A stretch of DNA of 64,000 nucleotides from NCBI GenBank assembly GCA_014218235.1, contig CM024753.1, positions 8,427,146-8,491,145 on the forward strand, written 5' to 3'. This DNA comes from Colocasia esculenta (lineage: Eukaryota; Streptophyta; Magnoliopsida; Alismatales; Araceae). This document shows, piece by piece, positions 55,208 to 64,000 of the stretch (position 1 is its first letter; every line of letters begins with the position of its first letter). A program made the translations under genes and the position numbers. The notes below the pieces were generated by a model. It was given only the letters and a program-made list of their open reading frames with translations. It was not told the origin of the DNA and did no database searches.

Positions 55208-57289
55208 TGTAACGTTCCAACCGTTCGGATCGTCCTTGTGTGGTCGTGGAGGCCAGTGTGTGGCGATGACGCGTGTGTGGCAGGTTATTTCCGCAGGTTA
55301 TGAGATTTTGCCCAATGTGTTCATTGTTCCTCGGTTGCTAACGTGACAGTGAGGGCCGTCGCGTTTTGATCGCGACAACCTATGGCGTCGCGTTCATGGA
55401 ACCGCTAGCTTAAGTGAACGTTTGCATGTCTGCCACGTGCCGCATGCTGGGCGAAAGGGCTGTCGTCCGCAGGCAGAAGGCGACATGCAGGTCCGTCACG
55501 TTCGGGTCGCGACCTGGTAGAGCGTCGCGTTCTTAACTACATGCATTTTAAAGTAACCCTAGCAGAACAGAGCTGGTGAAAGCTCTGCTCGGCCAGGGGT
55601 GGTTGCTATGGGATTTTCGGGCGATTCGCTTGTTAGAGCTCGGTTCGACGAGTTTCCACTGCGAGACGCTAGGTGGAGTGGAGGGAACATCGTGCCGACT
55701 TCGTTCTTCGCGTTCTTCGTGAAGGTAGGGAAATTTCCTATGTTTTGAACCGAGAATTGCCCGTATGGTGTGGGTAATGTGTTTCCTACTTTCTAAACCT
55801 TAGATAGCATGTGTAGGAACACATTAAAGCATGAAAATGGAATGGAAACCGTAGATTCTAAAGAGTTTGGGGTGATCCGGATGAAGGATTTTGAATTAGG
55901 GTTCGCACCTGCTAAGGCGTCGACCCTTGGCATCGCGACTCTGTCACGACACAGCGATGCGTCGCGTTCAGAAGGCGACCTATTGTGCCGTCACGTTTTT
56001 GAAGGCGACACAGCACCCTGTCGCGATCATAACCGAATGTAGTATTCATGAATGCATACAAGTGTTCGATTATCCGATTAGTGTGGTTGTGTTAGTGTGA
56101 TAGTAAAGGTGCATTGGCACTCTCTTAGCACTCGGGGAGCGTGCAGTGTGTAGTTTAGGTGGTGTTTACATGGTTTGTGTGGAGTTTCACGTGGCTTGTG
56201 CACATGGTTTCCGTGTTGTGGCGTGTAGTTGACGCCTTTCGTGGATACCTCTTCAGTTGGGAGCCCCAGGGTTTGTGTGAGCCAGGCACGTGAGTGCTCG
56301 GGGCTTGTCCCGGTGCTGGGTACCGATGAGGTCTTGTCGTCTCCTGGACACCCTCACTCTGTGCTGAGTAGTACGTCGGCTGAGGGAAAGACGGTAGTGG
56401 GACAACGACTAGAGAGAGAGTTTGTTGTGTTGTCGCTTGTAGCGCACTCGTAGTTGGGGAGACGGACACCAGTAGACGTACTGGGACCCAGCTAGTCCTG
56501 TTTTCTAGTGCCTCACTTTAGGGAGCTCGGGCCAGAGTCCCTAAAGGTGCCAGGCATGGGCCTGCGAGGTGTGTGGCCTGCAGGTTGTGGTGGTTTAGTT
56601 GGACTCCACAGTTATTTGTACTTGTTTAGTGGAGCGGCTTCTGGACCTTTTGTCCGTGGCTGCGAGACTGAGAGGTAGTCCTGTGTGTTTGTCCGGGTCA
56701 GTAACTGGTGTCGCGAACCAGTTGACGTGGCTCGAGTGTGGCATTCTCTACAGTAGCTCGTACACCTGTTTGGTTTGCCGTTTATTTACTTATTTACGTA
56801 GTTCCTGTTAAACGGTAAATGGTAAGTGTACTTACAGCTTTATATCTGCTAGATAATTCTATAAATTGTTAGCATAGCATTTCCTGCTTTGCTACTATGT
56901 TGGTTTGCTCAGTTTCTAGGGAGTTTCCCTACTGAGCCAGTGACACGTGAGGCTCACCCCTACCTCCTACCAGGTGAGGGAGATCAGGAGATTTCGCACC
57001 CGTCATCCAGTGGAGGGTCTGCACCACCAGTAGTGTAATTTTTACTTTTCTGTTGTTCACCTCAGGGTATGCCCCAGGTTCTGTTGTAGTTTGGTTACAG
57101 TTGTGCTATAGCTATGTATATTTCATGTAAATATTTGTGAGATTGGCAGATCTTATGAATATTTGAGTTGATTTCTTTATTTTTTACGGACTGTGGTTTG
57201 ATATCCCTTGCGAGGCTCCGGCCGTTCGCGGGAGGCGGACTCGGTTAGGCTCGCTATTAGGTTTAGGGGCTGAACGGCGAGGACCGTCA
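55208..57289 (+). repeat. LTR shared by two gypsy copies
   Basis: 2082 bp, TGTAACGTTCCAACC...GGACCGTCA. It follows the truncated integrase copy (as a 3' LTR) and precedes the gag-pol element (as a 5' LTR). It contains repeated GTCGCG/CGCGAC motifs and matches 62155-64000 throughout with small indels. Confidence 0.93.
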
Positions 57290-57292
57290 TAG

Positions 57293-57304
57293 TGGTATTA
57301 GAGC
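57293..57304 (+). promoter_or_regulatory. Primer-binding site (Met tRNA, one mismatch)
   Basis: TGGTATTAGAGC lies 3 bp after the LTR. It differs from the standard TGGTATCAGAGC by one transition. Confidence 0.85.
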
Positions 57305-57439
57305 AAGGTCGTAAGAATATAAAGGAATTGGAAATTACATAGCTATGTCTTTACTGTAACCCACTGCTGGTAGTGACCTGGTTTTGTATTGATTTCTTGT
57401 GTATCGTATTGTTGGAATAATGTTTGTGCAGGAGTAGTA

Positions 57440-58740
57440 ATGGCCGAAAGGAGAGATTTGGGAGATGGTGGAGAAGGGTCAGGAGAGGATCCTGCACAGA
57501 GGATGATAGAAAGAATCTGGGAGAGTTTGACAGAGATTCGGGTAAGACTGGATCAGCAACCACCGGTACAGCCAGCGGCAGCAGTACCACCATTTCCAGA
57601 GAGGAGGAAGTGCCAGTAGCTTCAGTTCCAACCCCGCCCGGAGTAGAGGTACCTCCTGTAGTACCTGTACAAACGGTAGTTCTAGTGAGACCAGCTACTG
57701 GAGAAGAGACTACAGTACATGTGGAGCGATTTTTGAGATTGCAGCCCCCTACATACTCAGGAGGCCCCAACCCGATACAGCGGAGCATTGGATACATGAG
57801 ATCGAGAGGTATTTGCAATAATGAGGTGTCCCCAGGAAGATAGAGTGCTTCTTGCGGCATACCAGCTACGAGGGTTTGCGCATGAATGGTGGCGATTAAG
57901 ATGCAGACAGTTTTTATGGGCAGGACGAAGGACACTATTACATGGTCGGAATTTTTGTCAGTTTTTAATGACTCTTTCTTCCCAATACGATTCAACAATG
58001 AAAAAGAGAGCAGTTCAGGACACTCAGCAAGGGAATCTCTCAATACTTGAATATCAGATGAGGTTTATAGCCCTGAGCAGGTACGCCCCATATGTAGTAA
58101 CTGATAATACATGATGGTGGATACTTTATTCGAGGTCTGAGGCCAGAATTGCAAGATGCAGTGATCCCATTGATGTGCAGAATAGTGGAAGAGGCAGCTC
58201 AACGAGCAGCAATACTTGAGAGGACTGTTCGGGCCAGGCAGGGGCAGTCTCAGTCAGGTGGTTTAGGCTCAGGTAGTTTTCGGCATCCACAACTGTCAGG
58301 AGAATTAGTAAGGGGAAAAGCACCTTCGGAGCTTCATCATCATGGAATAGCAAAATGGGGCAAGCAGATCAAGAAATTCTTTCAAGGAGGCCGTGGTAGA
58401 GGCAGGCAACAGGGCTTTCAGCAAGGAGGTTTTCAGCAGGGTCGGTATATAGGCCATCGGTCCAGAGAATCCCAGCAGAGTACGGCAGGGCAGCCTACAA
58501 CATATCCAGCTTTCAGATGTTATGTTTGTGGGCAGCCAGGGATATTAGCAAGGAATTGCCCATATCCTCGAGAGCAGACTTATGGTAGAGGGACCCGCAG
58601 CAGCAGCAGCAGCCCTTTCAGCAGTCAGCAGAGCAGGGCAGAGGGCACCGTACCAAAGAGGAGGATGGGATCGAGTGATGGCTATTACCAGAGCTCAGCG
58701 GAAGCATCCAATCTTATTGAAGGTATTCTACCTTTCTTGA
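57440..58740 (+). pseudogene. Gypsy gag, frameshifted
   Basis: It starts MAERRDLGDGGEGSGEDPAQ. After a frameshift come LRLQPPTYSGGPNP, ERYLQ-like sequence, then RVLLAAYQLRGFAHEWWR (capsid; 57840-57895) and QGNLSILEYQMRFIALSRYA (58030-58090). Next are GLRPELQDAV (58136) and an AAILERTVRARQGQSQ linker. A Gln/Gly-rich section and a zinc knuckle CYVCGQPGILARNC (58521-58562) follow. The knuckle has Ile where the conserved His should be, so even this motif is damaged. Confidence 0.85.
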
Positions 58741-58744
58741 TTTT

Positions 58745-59265
58745 ACTGCTAGAGTATTAATTGATCCGGGTGCTTCCCATTCATTTATTTCCGAAGATTT
58801 TCTGGATAGCATGGTACTTCCTTTAGAAGAAAAGTCTTGTGAGTTGGTAGTGAAAATTCCTTCTGGAGGGTATTTGTTGACCTCCTGCTTTTTAGAAGAT
58901 ATCCCGATAGTGATTCATGGGAATCAGATGCCAGCAAGATTGTATGCTTTAACATTGAAAGAATATGATGTGATTCTGGGAATGGATTGGTTAGAGGCCT
59001 ACGGGGCATTGGTTGATTGTAGAAAGAAGAGAGTCAGATTTTTGAGACCTGTGGTGGAGGTGTTTGAATTTCAAGGTATGCCTTTTTACACTCTCAAGTT
59101 TATTATTTCTGCACTTAGAGCAAGAAAATTAATTAATGAGGGATGTGTAGTGTACCTTGCCTCTGTTAGTCTAGTTGAATTTCGTAAGTCTGTAGATTCA
59201 GTGCCAGTGGTCAGAGAATTTGCAGATGTGTTCCCAGATGAGTTGCCAGGGTAGCTCTGCGCAGA
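58745..59265 (+). pseudogene. Gypsy aspartic protease region
   Basis: The frame reads VLIDPGASHSFISEDFL (58750-58800), the retropepsin active-site region with Asp-Pro-Gly where Asp-Ser/Thr-Gly is usual. It then reads EYDVILGMDWLEAYGALVDC (58972-59030), and ends with REFADVFPDELPG, which leads into reverse transcriptase. Confidence 0.8.
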
Positions 59266-60130
59266 GAGGTAGACTTCACAGTTGAATTGCAACCAGACAG
59301 TTTACCTATCTCTAAAGCACCATATAGAATGGCCCCAGCAGAATTGAAAGAGTTGAAAAAGCAGTTGCAAGAATTATTAGAAAAAATTTTATTAGACCTA
59401 GTCAGTCACCATGGGGAGCGCTAGTTTATTGCAGAAAGAAAGAAGATGGGTAGCTTAAGAATGTGTATAGATTACAGACAGTGAATAAAGTTACAATTAG
59501 AATAAGTATCCACTTCCTCGGATTGATGTTTTATTTGATCAACTGCAGTCAGCTAAAGTATTTCCAAGATAGATTTGAGATCAGGATATCATCAGTTGCG
59601 GATCAGAGAAGAAGACATTGAGAAGACAGCTTTTCGGACTAGATATGGGCATTATGAGTTTGTTGTGATACCTTTTGGATTGACAAATGCACCTGCAGCA
59701 TTTATGAATTTGATGAACATAATATTTCATCAGTATTTAGATCAGTTTAATGGTCTTTATTGATGATATTTAGTTTATTCAGCATCAGAAGAAGAACATG
59801 CAGATCATTTGCGGATTACTTTGCAGATATTGAAAGATCATCAGTTATTTGCTAAATTTAGTAAATGTGGGTTCTGGCTGAAGGAGATTCAGTTTCTAGG
59901 TCATGTGATATCAGGTGAAGTATTGCAGTGGATCCAGCCAAAGTTGAGGCAGTAATGAAGTGGGAAGAGCCGAGGACTGTGTTTGAGATTAGGAGTTTTC
60001 TGGGTTTGGCAGGTTATTACAGAAGATTCATCCAATATTTCTCCAAGATAGCAGCACCGATGACAAGGTTGACAAGAAAGGGTGTTCCTTTTGTGTGGTC
60101 CCCGGAGTGCAGGCGCAGTTTTGCAGAGCT
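59266..60130 (+). pseudogene. Gypsy reverse transcriptase
   Basis: In order: VDFTVELQPDSLPISKAPYR, MAPAELKELKKQL, SQSPWGALV (frameshifted), LRMCIDYRQ, DLRSGYHQLRIREEDIEKTA (59572-59634), YGHYEFVVIPFGLTNAPAAF (59646-59705). FIDDI at 59757-59771 is followed at once by a stop where the YxDD-type motif continues. HADHL, FAKFSKCGFWLKEIQFLGHV, and the thumb/connection IRSFLGLAGYYRRFIQ complete it. There are several stops and frameshifts. Confidence 0.88.
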
Positions 60131-60630
60131 GAAGAAGAGGTTGACATCAGTACCAGTTTTAGAGATTCCATCGGGTAGTGGCGGATTTGTTCTATTTACA
60201 GATGCATCCAAGAGAGGTTTGGGTGCAGTTTTGATGCAGCATAGTAAAGTGGTTGCCTATGCCTCCAGGCAATTGAAGGAACATGAAGAACTACCCTACT
60301 CATATTTAGAGCTGACAACAGTAGTTTTTTACATTAAATCTGGCGGCATTATTTGTATGGTGAAAGATTGAGATTTTTACTGATCATAAAAGCTTAAAAT
60401 ATATTTTCTCCCAGAAAGATTTGAATCTAAGGCAGCGCCGTTGGATGGAATATTTAAAGGATTATGACTTTAATTTGGCATATCATCTAGGCAGAGCAAA
60501 TGTGGTGGCAGATGCACTGAGCAGAAAAGCGATTATGAATCAACTTATGATCAGAGAATGGAAACTTTATCAAGATGTGGCGGAGAATTCCTTTCATATG
60601 CCAGAAGTCAGCGTAGAGCAATATTAGCAA
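60131..60630 (+). pseudogene. Gypsy RNase H region
   Basis: LFTDASKRGLGAVLMQ carries the first catalytic Asp (60190-60240), then VVAYASRQLKEHEELPYSYL with Glu. After a frameshift DHKSLKYIFSQKDLNLRQRR and HLGRANVVADALSRK (60484-60530) follow. Confidence 0.85.
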
Positions 60631-62050
60631 CTAGTGCAGTGGAGCCTTCTCTTTACTGGCAGATAGCAAAGGCACAGAAAGCAGATACCAATTTAGCAGA
60701 TATTCTCAGAATGGATGAAATAAATTTGGGGCATGATAATGTGGTCAGATTAAAAGGACGATTGTATGTCCCAGAGGATATAGAAATCAGACAGAAAGTT
60801 TTAGAAGAAGCTTATAGATCAAGGTACACCATCCACCCTGGCAACACTAAAATGTATCAAGATATGAAGAAGTATTTTTGGTGGCCAAATATGAAGAGAG
60901 AAATTGCAGAATTTATAACCAGATGTGCAGTATGTCAGCAGATAAAGGCAGAGCATCAGAAGCCGAGAGGATTGTTGCAGCCATTAACCATTCCACAGTG
61001 GAAATGGGATGATATAGCAATGGATTTCATAGTTGGTTTGCCCAGTTCATCAGGTCATAATGCAATATGGGTTTTTGTGGATAGATTGACCAAGGTCTGC
61101 AGATTATTACCAGTTAGTATGACATGGTCAGTTGATAGATTAGCTAAGTTGTATGTAGAAAGAATTGTACCTTTGCATGGAATATCAGTTACAATAGTTT
61201 CAGATTGAGACCCTCGATTTACTTCAGGCTTTTGGAGGAGTTTGCAAAGAGTCGTCGGCACGGAACTCAGGTACAGTTCAGCATATCATCAACAAACAGA
61301 TGGGCAGACAGAAAGAACAATTCAAACCATTGAAGATATGTTGAGAGCTTGCTGTCTTGTGTGGGGAGGCATCTAGGAGCGTCATTTAGGTCTGGTTGAG
61401 TTTGCATATAACAACAGTTACCACTCAAGTATTGGGATGGCACCTTATGAAGCCTTGTATGGAAGACCGTGCAGATCACCATTAATTGGCATGAAGTAGG
61501 AGAGAGGCAGGTTTTGGGCCCAGAATTAGTTCGCCAGTGTGCGGAAATAGTGAATTCATCCAAGAAAAATTGAAAACAGCCCGAGTCGCCAGAAAGTTAT
61601 GTAGATGTTAGACGCAGACCATTGCAGTTTGAGTTGGTGAATATGTATTTTTAAAGGTGTCCCTACTAAAGGTGTATTTAGGTTCAGTAAGAAAGGCAAG
61701 TTGAGCCCGAGATATGTCGGACCATTCCAAATAAAGAAAGATGGGTGAAGTAGCTTATAAATTAGATTTGCCAGCAGATTTCACTGATGCACATGATGTG
61801 TTTCATGTCTCAATGTTAAGAAAGTATATCAAAGATCCAACCCAAGTTGTCAGTTATCAAAGAGATGATTTGAAGCCCGACATGTCAATGCCGGAATATC
61901 CAGTGCAAATTTCACGCCACAGACCCAAAAGCTCAAAACAAAGAAATTGAATTGCAAAGGTCATATGGGAAAACAGGCAGGGTGGTGAAGATACTTGGGA
62001 ATTATAGGAAGAAATGAGAAAAGCGTATCCATATTTGTTTGAGTAAGTCT
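60631..62050 (+). pseudogene. Gypsy integrase, with frameshifts
   Basis: Zinc domain HPGNTKMYQDMKKYFWWPNM to CAVCQQIK (60835-60950). Catalytic core with MDFIVGLP (first Asp, 61021), VSD then a stop at 61206, QTDGQTERTIQTIEDML (Glu) near 61297-61350. Then AYNNSYHSSIGMAPYEALYG, YKLDLPADFTDAHDVFHVSM and LRKYIKDP (61753-61835), and EDTWEL near 61990. The element's 3' untranslated stretch runs to 62154. Confidence 0.87.
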
Positions 62051-62154
62051 TTATTTCTTTTTAGGTGATAGTACCATATGGATTAAATTGAAAATTTGAT
62101 AATTGGCTTCTGTTTTAATTTTCGAGGACGAAATTTCTTTTTAGGTGATAGTAA

Positions 62155-64000
62155 TGTAACGTTCCAACCATTCGGATTGTCCTTGTGTGGTCGTGGAGGC
62201 CAGTGTGTGGCCAATGACGCATGTGTGGAGGTGATTTCCGCAGTTTATGAGATTTTGCCCAATGCGTTCACTGTTCCTCGGTGCTAACGCGACAGTGAGG
62301 GCCGTCGTGTTTTGATCGCGACAACCTGGCGTCGCGTTCATGGAATTGCTAGCTTAAGTGAACGTTGCATGTCTGCCACGTGTCGCATGCTGGGCGAAGG
62401 GCTGTCGTCCGCAGGCAGAAGGCGACATGCCAGGTCCGTCACGTTCAGGTCGTGACTGGGTAGAGCGTCGCGTTCTTAACTGCATTGCATTTTTAAGTAC
62501 CCTAGCAGAACAGAGCTGGTGAAAGCTCTGCTCGGCCAGGGGATGGTTGCTGTGGGATTTTCGGGCGATCGGCTTGTTAGAGCTCGGTTCGACGAGTTTC
62601 CACCGCGAGGACGCTACGTGGAGCGGAGGGAACATCGTGCCGACTTCGTTCTTCACGTTCTTCGCGAAGGTAGGGAGATTTTGTGTTTTGATCTGGGAAT
62701 TCCCGTAGGTGTGGGTATGTGTTTCTAATGTTTTTCGGCTTTCTAAACCTTAGATAGCATGTGTAGGAACATATTAAAGCATGAAAATGGAATGGAAACC
62801 GTAGATTCTAAAGAGTTTGGGGTGATCCAGATGAAGATTTTGAATTAGGGTTCACACCTGCTAAGGCGTCGACCATTGTGTCGCGACTCTGTCGCGACAC
62901 AGCGATGCGTCGCATTCAGAAGGCGACCTATCGTGCCGTCGCGTTTTGAAGGCGACATAGCACCCTGTCGCGATCACAGCCGAATGTAGTATTCATGAAG
63001 CATACAAGTGTTCGATTATCCGATTAGTGTGGTTTGTGTTATGTGTTGATAGTAAAGGTGCATTGGCGCTCTCTTAGCGCTTGGGGAGCGTGTAGTGTGT
63101 AGTTTACGTGGTGTTTACGTGGTTTGTGTGAGTTTCACGTGGCTTGTGCGTTGTGCACATGGTTTCCGTGTACGTGGCGTGTAGTTTGACGCCTTCCGTG
63201 GATACCTCTTCAGTTGGAGCCCCAGGTTTTGTGTAAGCCAGGCACGTGAGTGCTCGGGGCTTGTCCCGGTACTGGGTACCGATGAGGTCTTGTCGTCTTC
63301 CTCCTGGACACCCTCACTCTGTTTCTGAGTAGTACGTCCGACTGAGGGAAGACGGCAGTGGGACAGTGACTAGAGAGAGAGTTTGTTGTGTTGTCACTTG
63401 TAGCGGGCTCGTAGTTGGGGGAACGAACACCAATAGACGTACTGGGCCCCAGCTAATCCTATTTTCCAGTGCCTCACTTTAGGGAGCTCGGGCCAGAGTC
63501 CCTAAAGGTGCCAGGCATGGGTTTGCGAGGTGTGTGGCCTGCAGGTTGGGTGGTTTAGTTGGACTCCATAGTTCTTTGTACTTGTTTAGTGGAGCGGCAG
63601 TTGGACCTTTCATCCGTGGCTGCGAGACTGAGAGGTTGTCCTGTGTTGTTTGTCCGGGTCAATAACTGGTGTAGCGAATCAGTTGACGTGGCTCGAGTGT
63701 GGCGTTTCTCTACAGTAGCTCGTACACCTTTTGGCTTTGCCGTTTATTTACTTATTTACGTTAGTTCCTATTAAACGTAAATGGTAAGTGATATTTACAG
63801 CTTTTATCCTGCTAGATAATTCTATAAATTGTTAGCATAGCATTTCCTGCTTTGCTACTGTGGTTTGGTTTGCTATTTCTAGGGAGTTTCCCTACTGAGC
63901 CAGTGATACGTGAGGCTCACCCCTACCTCCTACCAGTGAGGGAGATCAGGAGATTTCGCACACCGTCGTCCAATGGAGGGTCGGCACCACCAGCAGTGTA
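62155..64000 (+). repeat. 3' LTR of the gypsy element (truncated by window end)
   Basis: 1846 bp visible of an expected ~2.08 kb. It starts TGTAACGTTCCAACC and is colinear with 55208 onward with frequent substitutions and short indels. Confidence 0.93.

Larger units (their letters stand above)
55208..64000 (+). mobile_element. Ty3/gypsy LTR retrotransposon, full structure, degenerate, runs off window
   Basis: 5' LTR 55208-57289, primer-binding site, gag, protease, reverse transcriptase, RNase H and integrase in the Ty3/gypsy order, and 3' LTR from 62155 (cut by the window end). The polyprotein end resembles Del/Tekay-type chromoviruses (DDLKPDMSMPEYPVQIS... EDTWEL). No envelope-like gene is seen. 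Multiple frameshifts and stops make the copy non-coding. Confidence 0.93.

Noticed and set aside
55208..64000. Endogenous retrovirus or pararetrovirus
   Set aside because: The pol order is protease-RT-RNase H-integrase with LTRs, and no envelope, movement or coat protein genes are seen, so it is an ordinary Ty3/gypsy retrotransposon.

Overview
This is a transposon-rich stretch of a plant nuclear genome. The one convincing intact host gene (about 9.4-10.6 kb, + strand) encodes a heavy-metal-associated isoprenylated plant protein (HIPP39-like). It has GT-AG introns and a final exon rich in G/C third positions, which points to a monocot; an aroid would fit, but that is only an impression. No prokaryotic features, CRISPR arrays or rRNA genes are visible.

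Layout. 0-6 kb: a dispersed duplication of a ~1.86 kb segment. The first copy carries two hAT-like insertions with 8-bp target-site duplications, and one of these carries a tRNA-derived SINE with a 20-bp duplication. 6.2 kb: a Mutator-like MITE with a perfect 9-bp duplication. 9.1-11 kb: the HIPP gene. 11.5-11.9 kb: a MITE. 12.1-14.3 kb: a poly(A)-tailed retrocopy of a DUF4283/zinc-knuckle (LINE ORF1-type) gene. 15-18.3 kb: microsatellites and a degenerate ~36-bp minisatellite.

18.3-29.4 kb: CACTA element 1 (TNPD and TNPA relics on the minus strand). Inside its 5' subterminal repeat zone it carries a fragment of a CLASSY/DRD1-type SNF2 helicase gene, a component of RNA-directed DNA methylation, next to a 110-bp tandem repeat. 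A 293-bp imperfect palindrome lies upstream of TNPD in the same element.

30.4-40.4 kb: an old Ty3/gypsy LTR split by a younger gag-only LTR retrotransposon (LTRs ~3.2 kb, interior 0.65 kb, TSD AGTTT). 40.4-41.9 kb: an LTR-like relic. 41.9-53.8 kb: CACTA element 2 (TSD TAG) with a 182-bp satellite of 12 units, a TNPA relic with a tandemly amplified 39-nt microexon, a TNPD relic, a B3-domain gene fragment, two MITEs and an RTE-type LINE end. 54-64 kb: a chain of Ty3/gypsy copies in which one LTR is shared between a truncated integrase copy and a complete but degenerate gag-pol element; the last LTR runs off the window.

The most interesting material is the cargo of the two CACTA elements: host chromatin and transcription-factor gene pieces, a long hairpin, a satellite array and an exon amplification. 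All transposon genes seen are broken. Transposition in trans, or a small-RNA role for the cargo, is inference.
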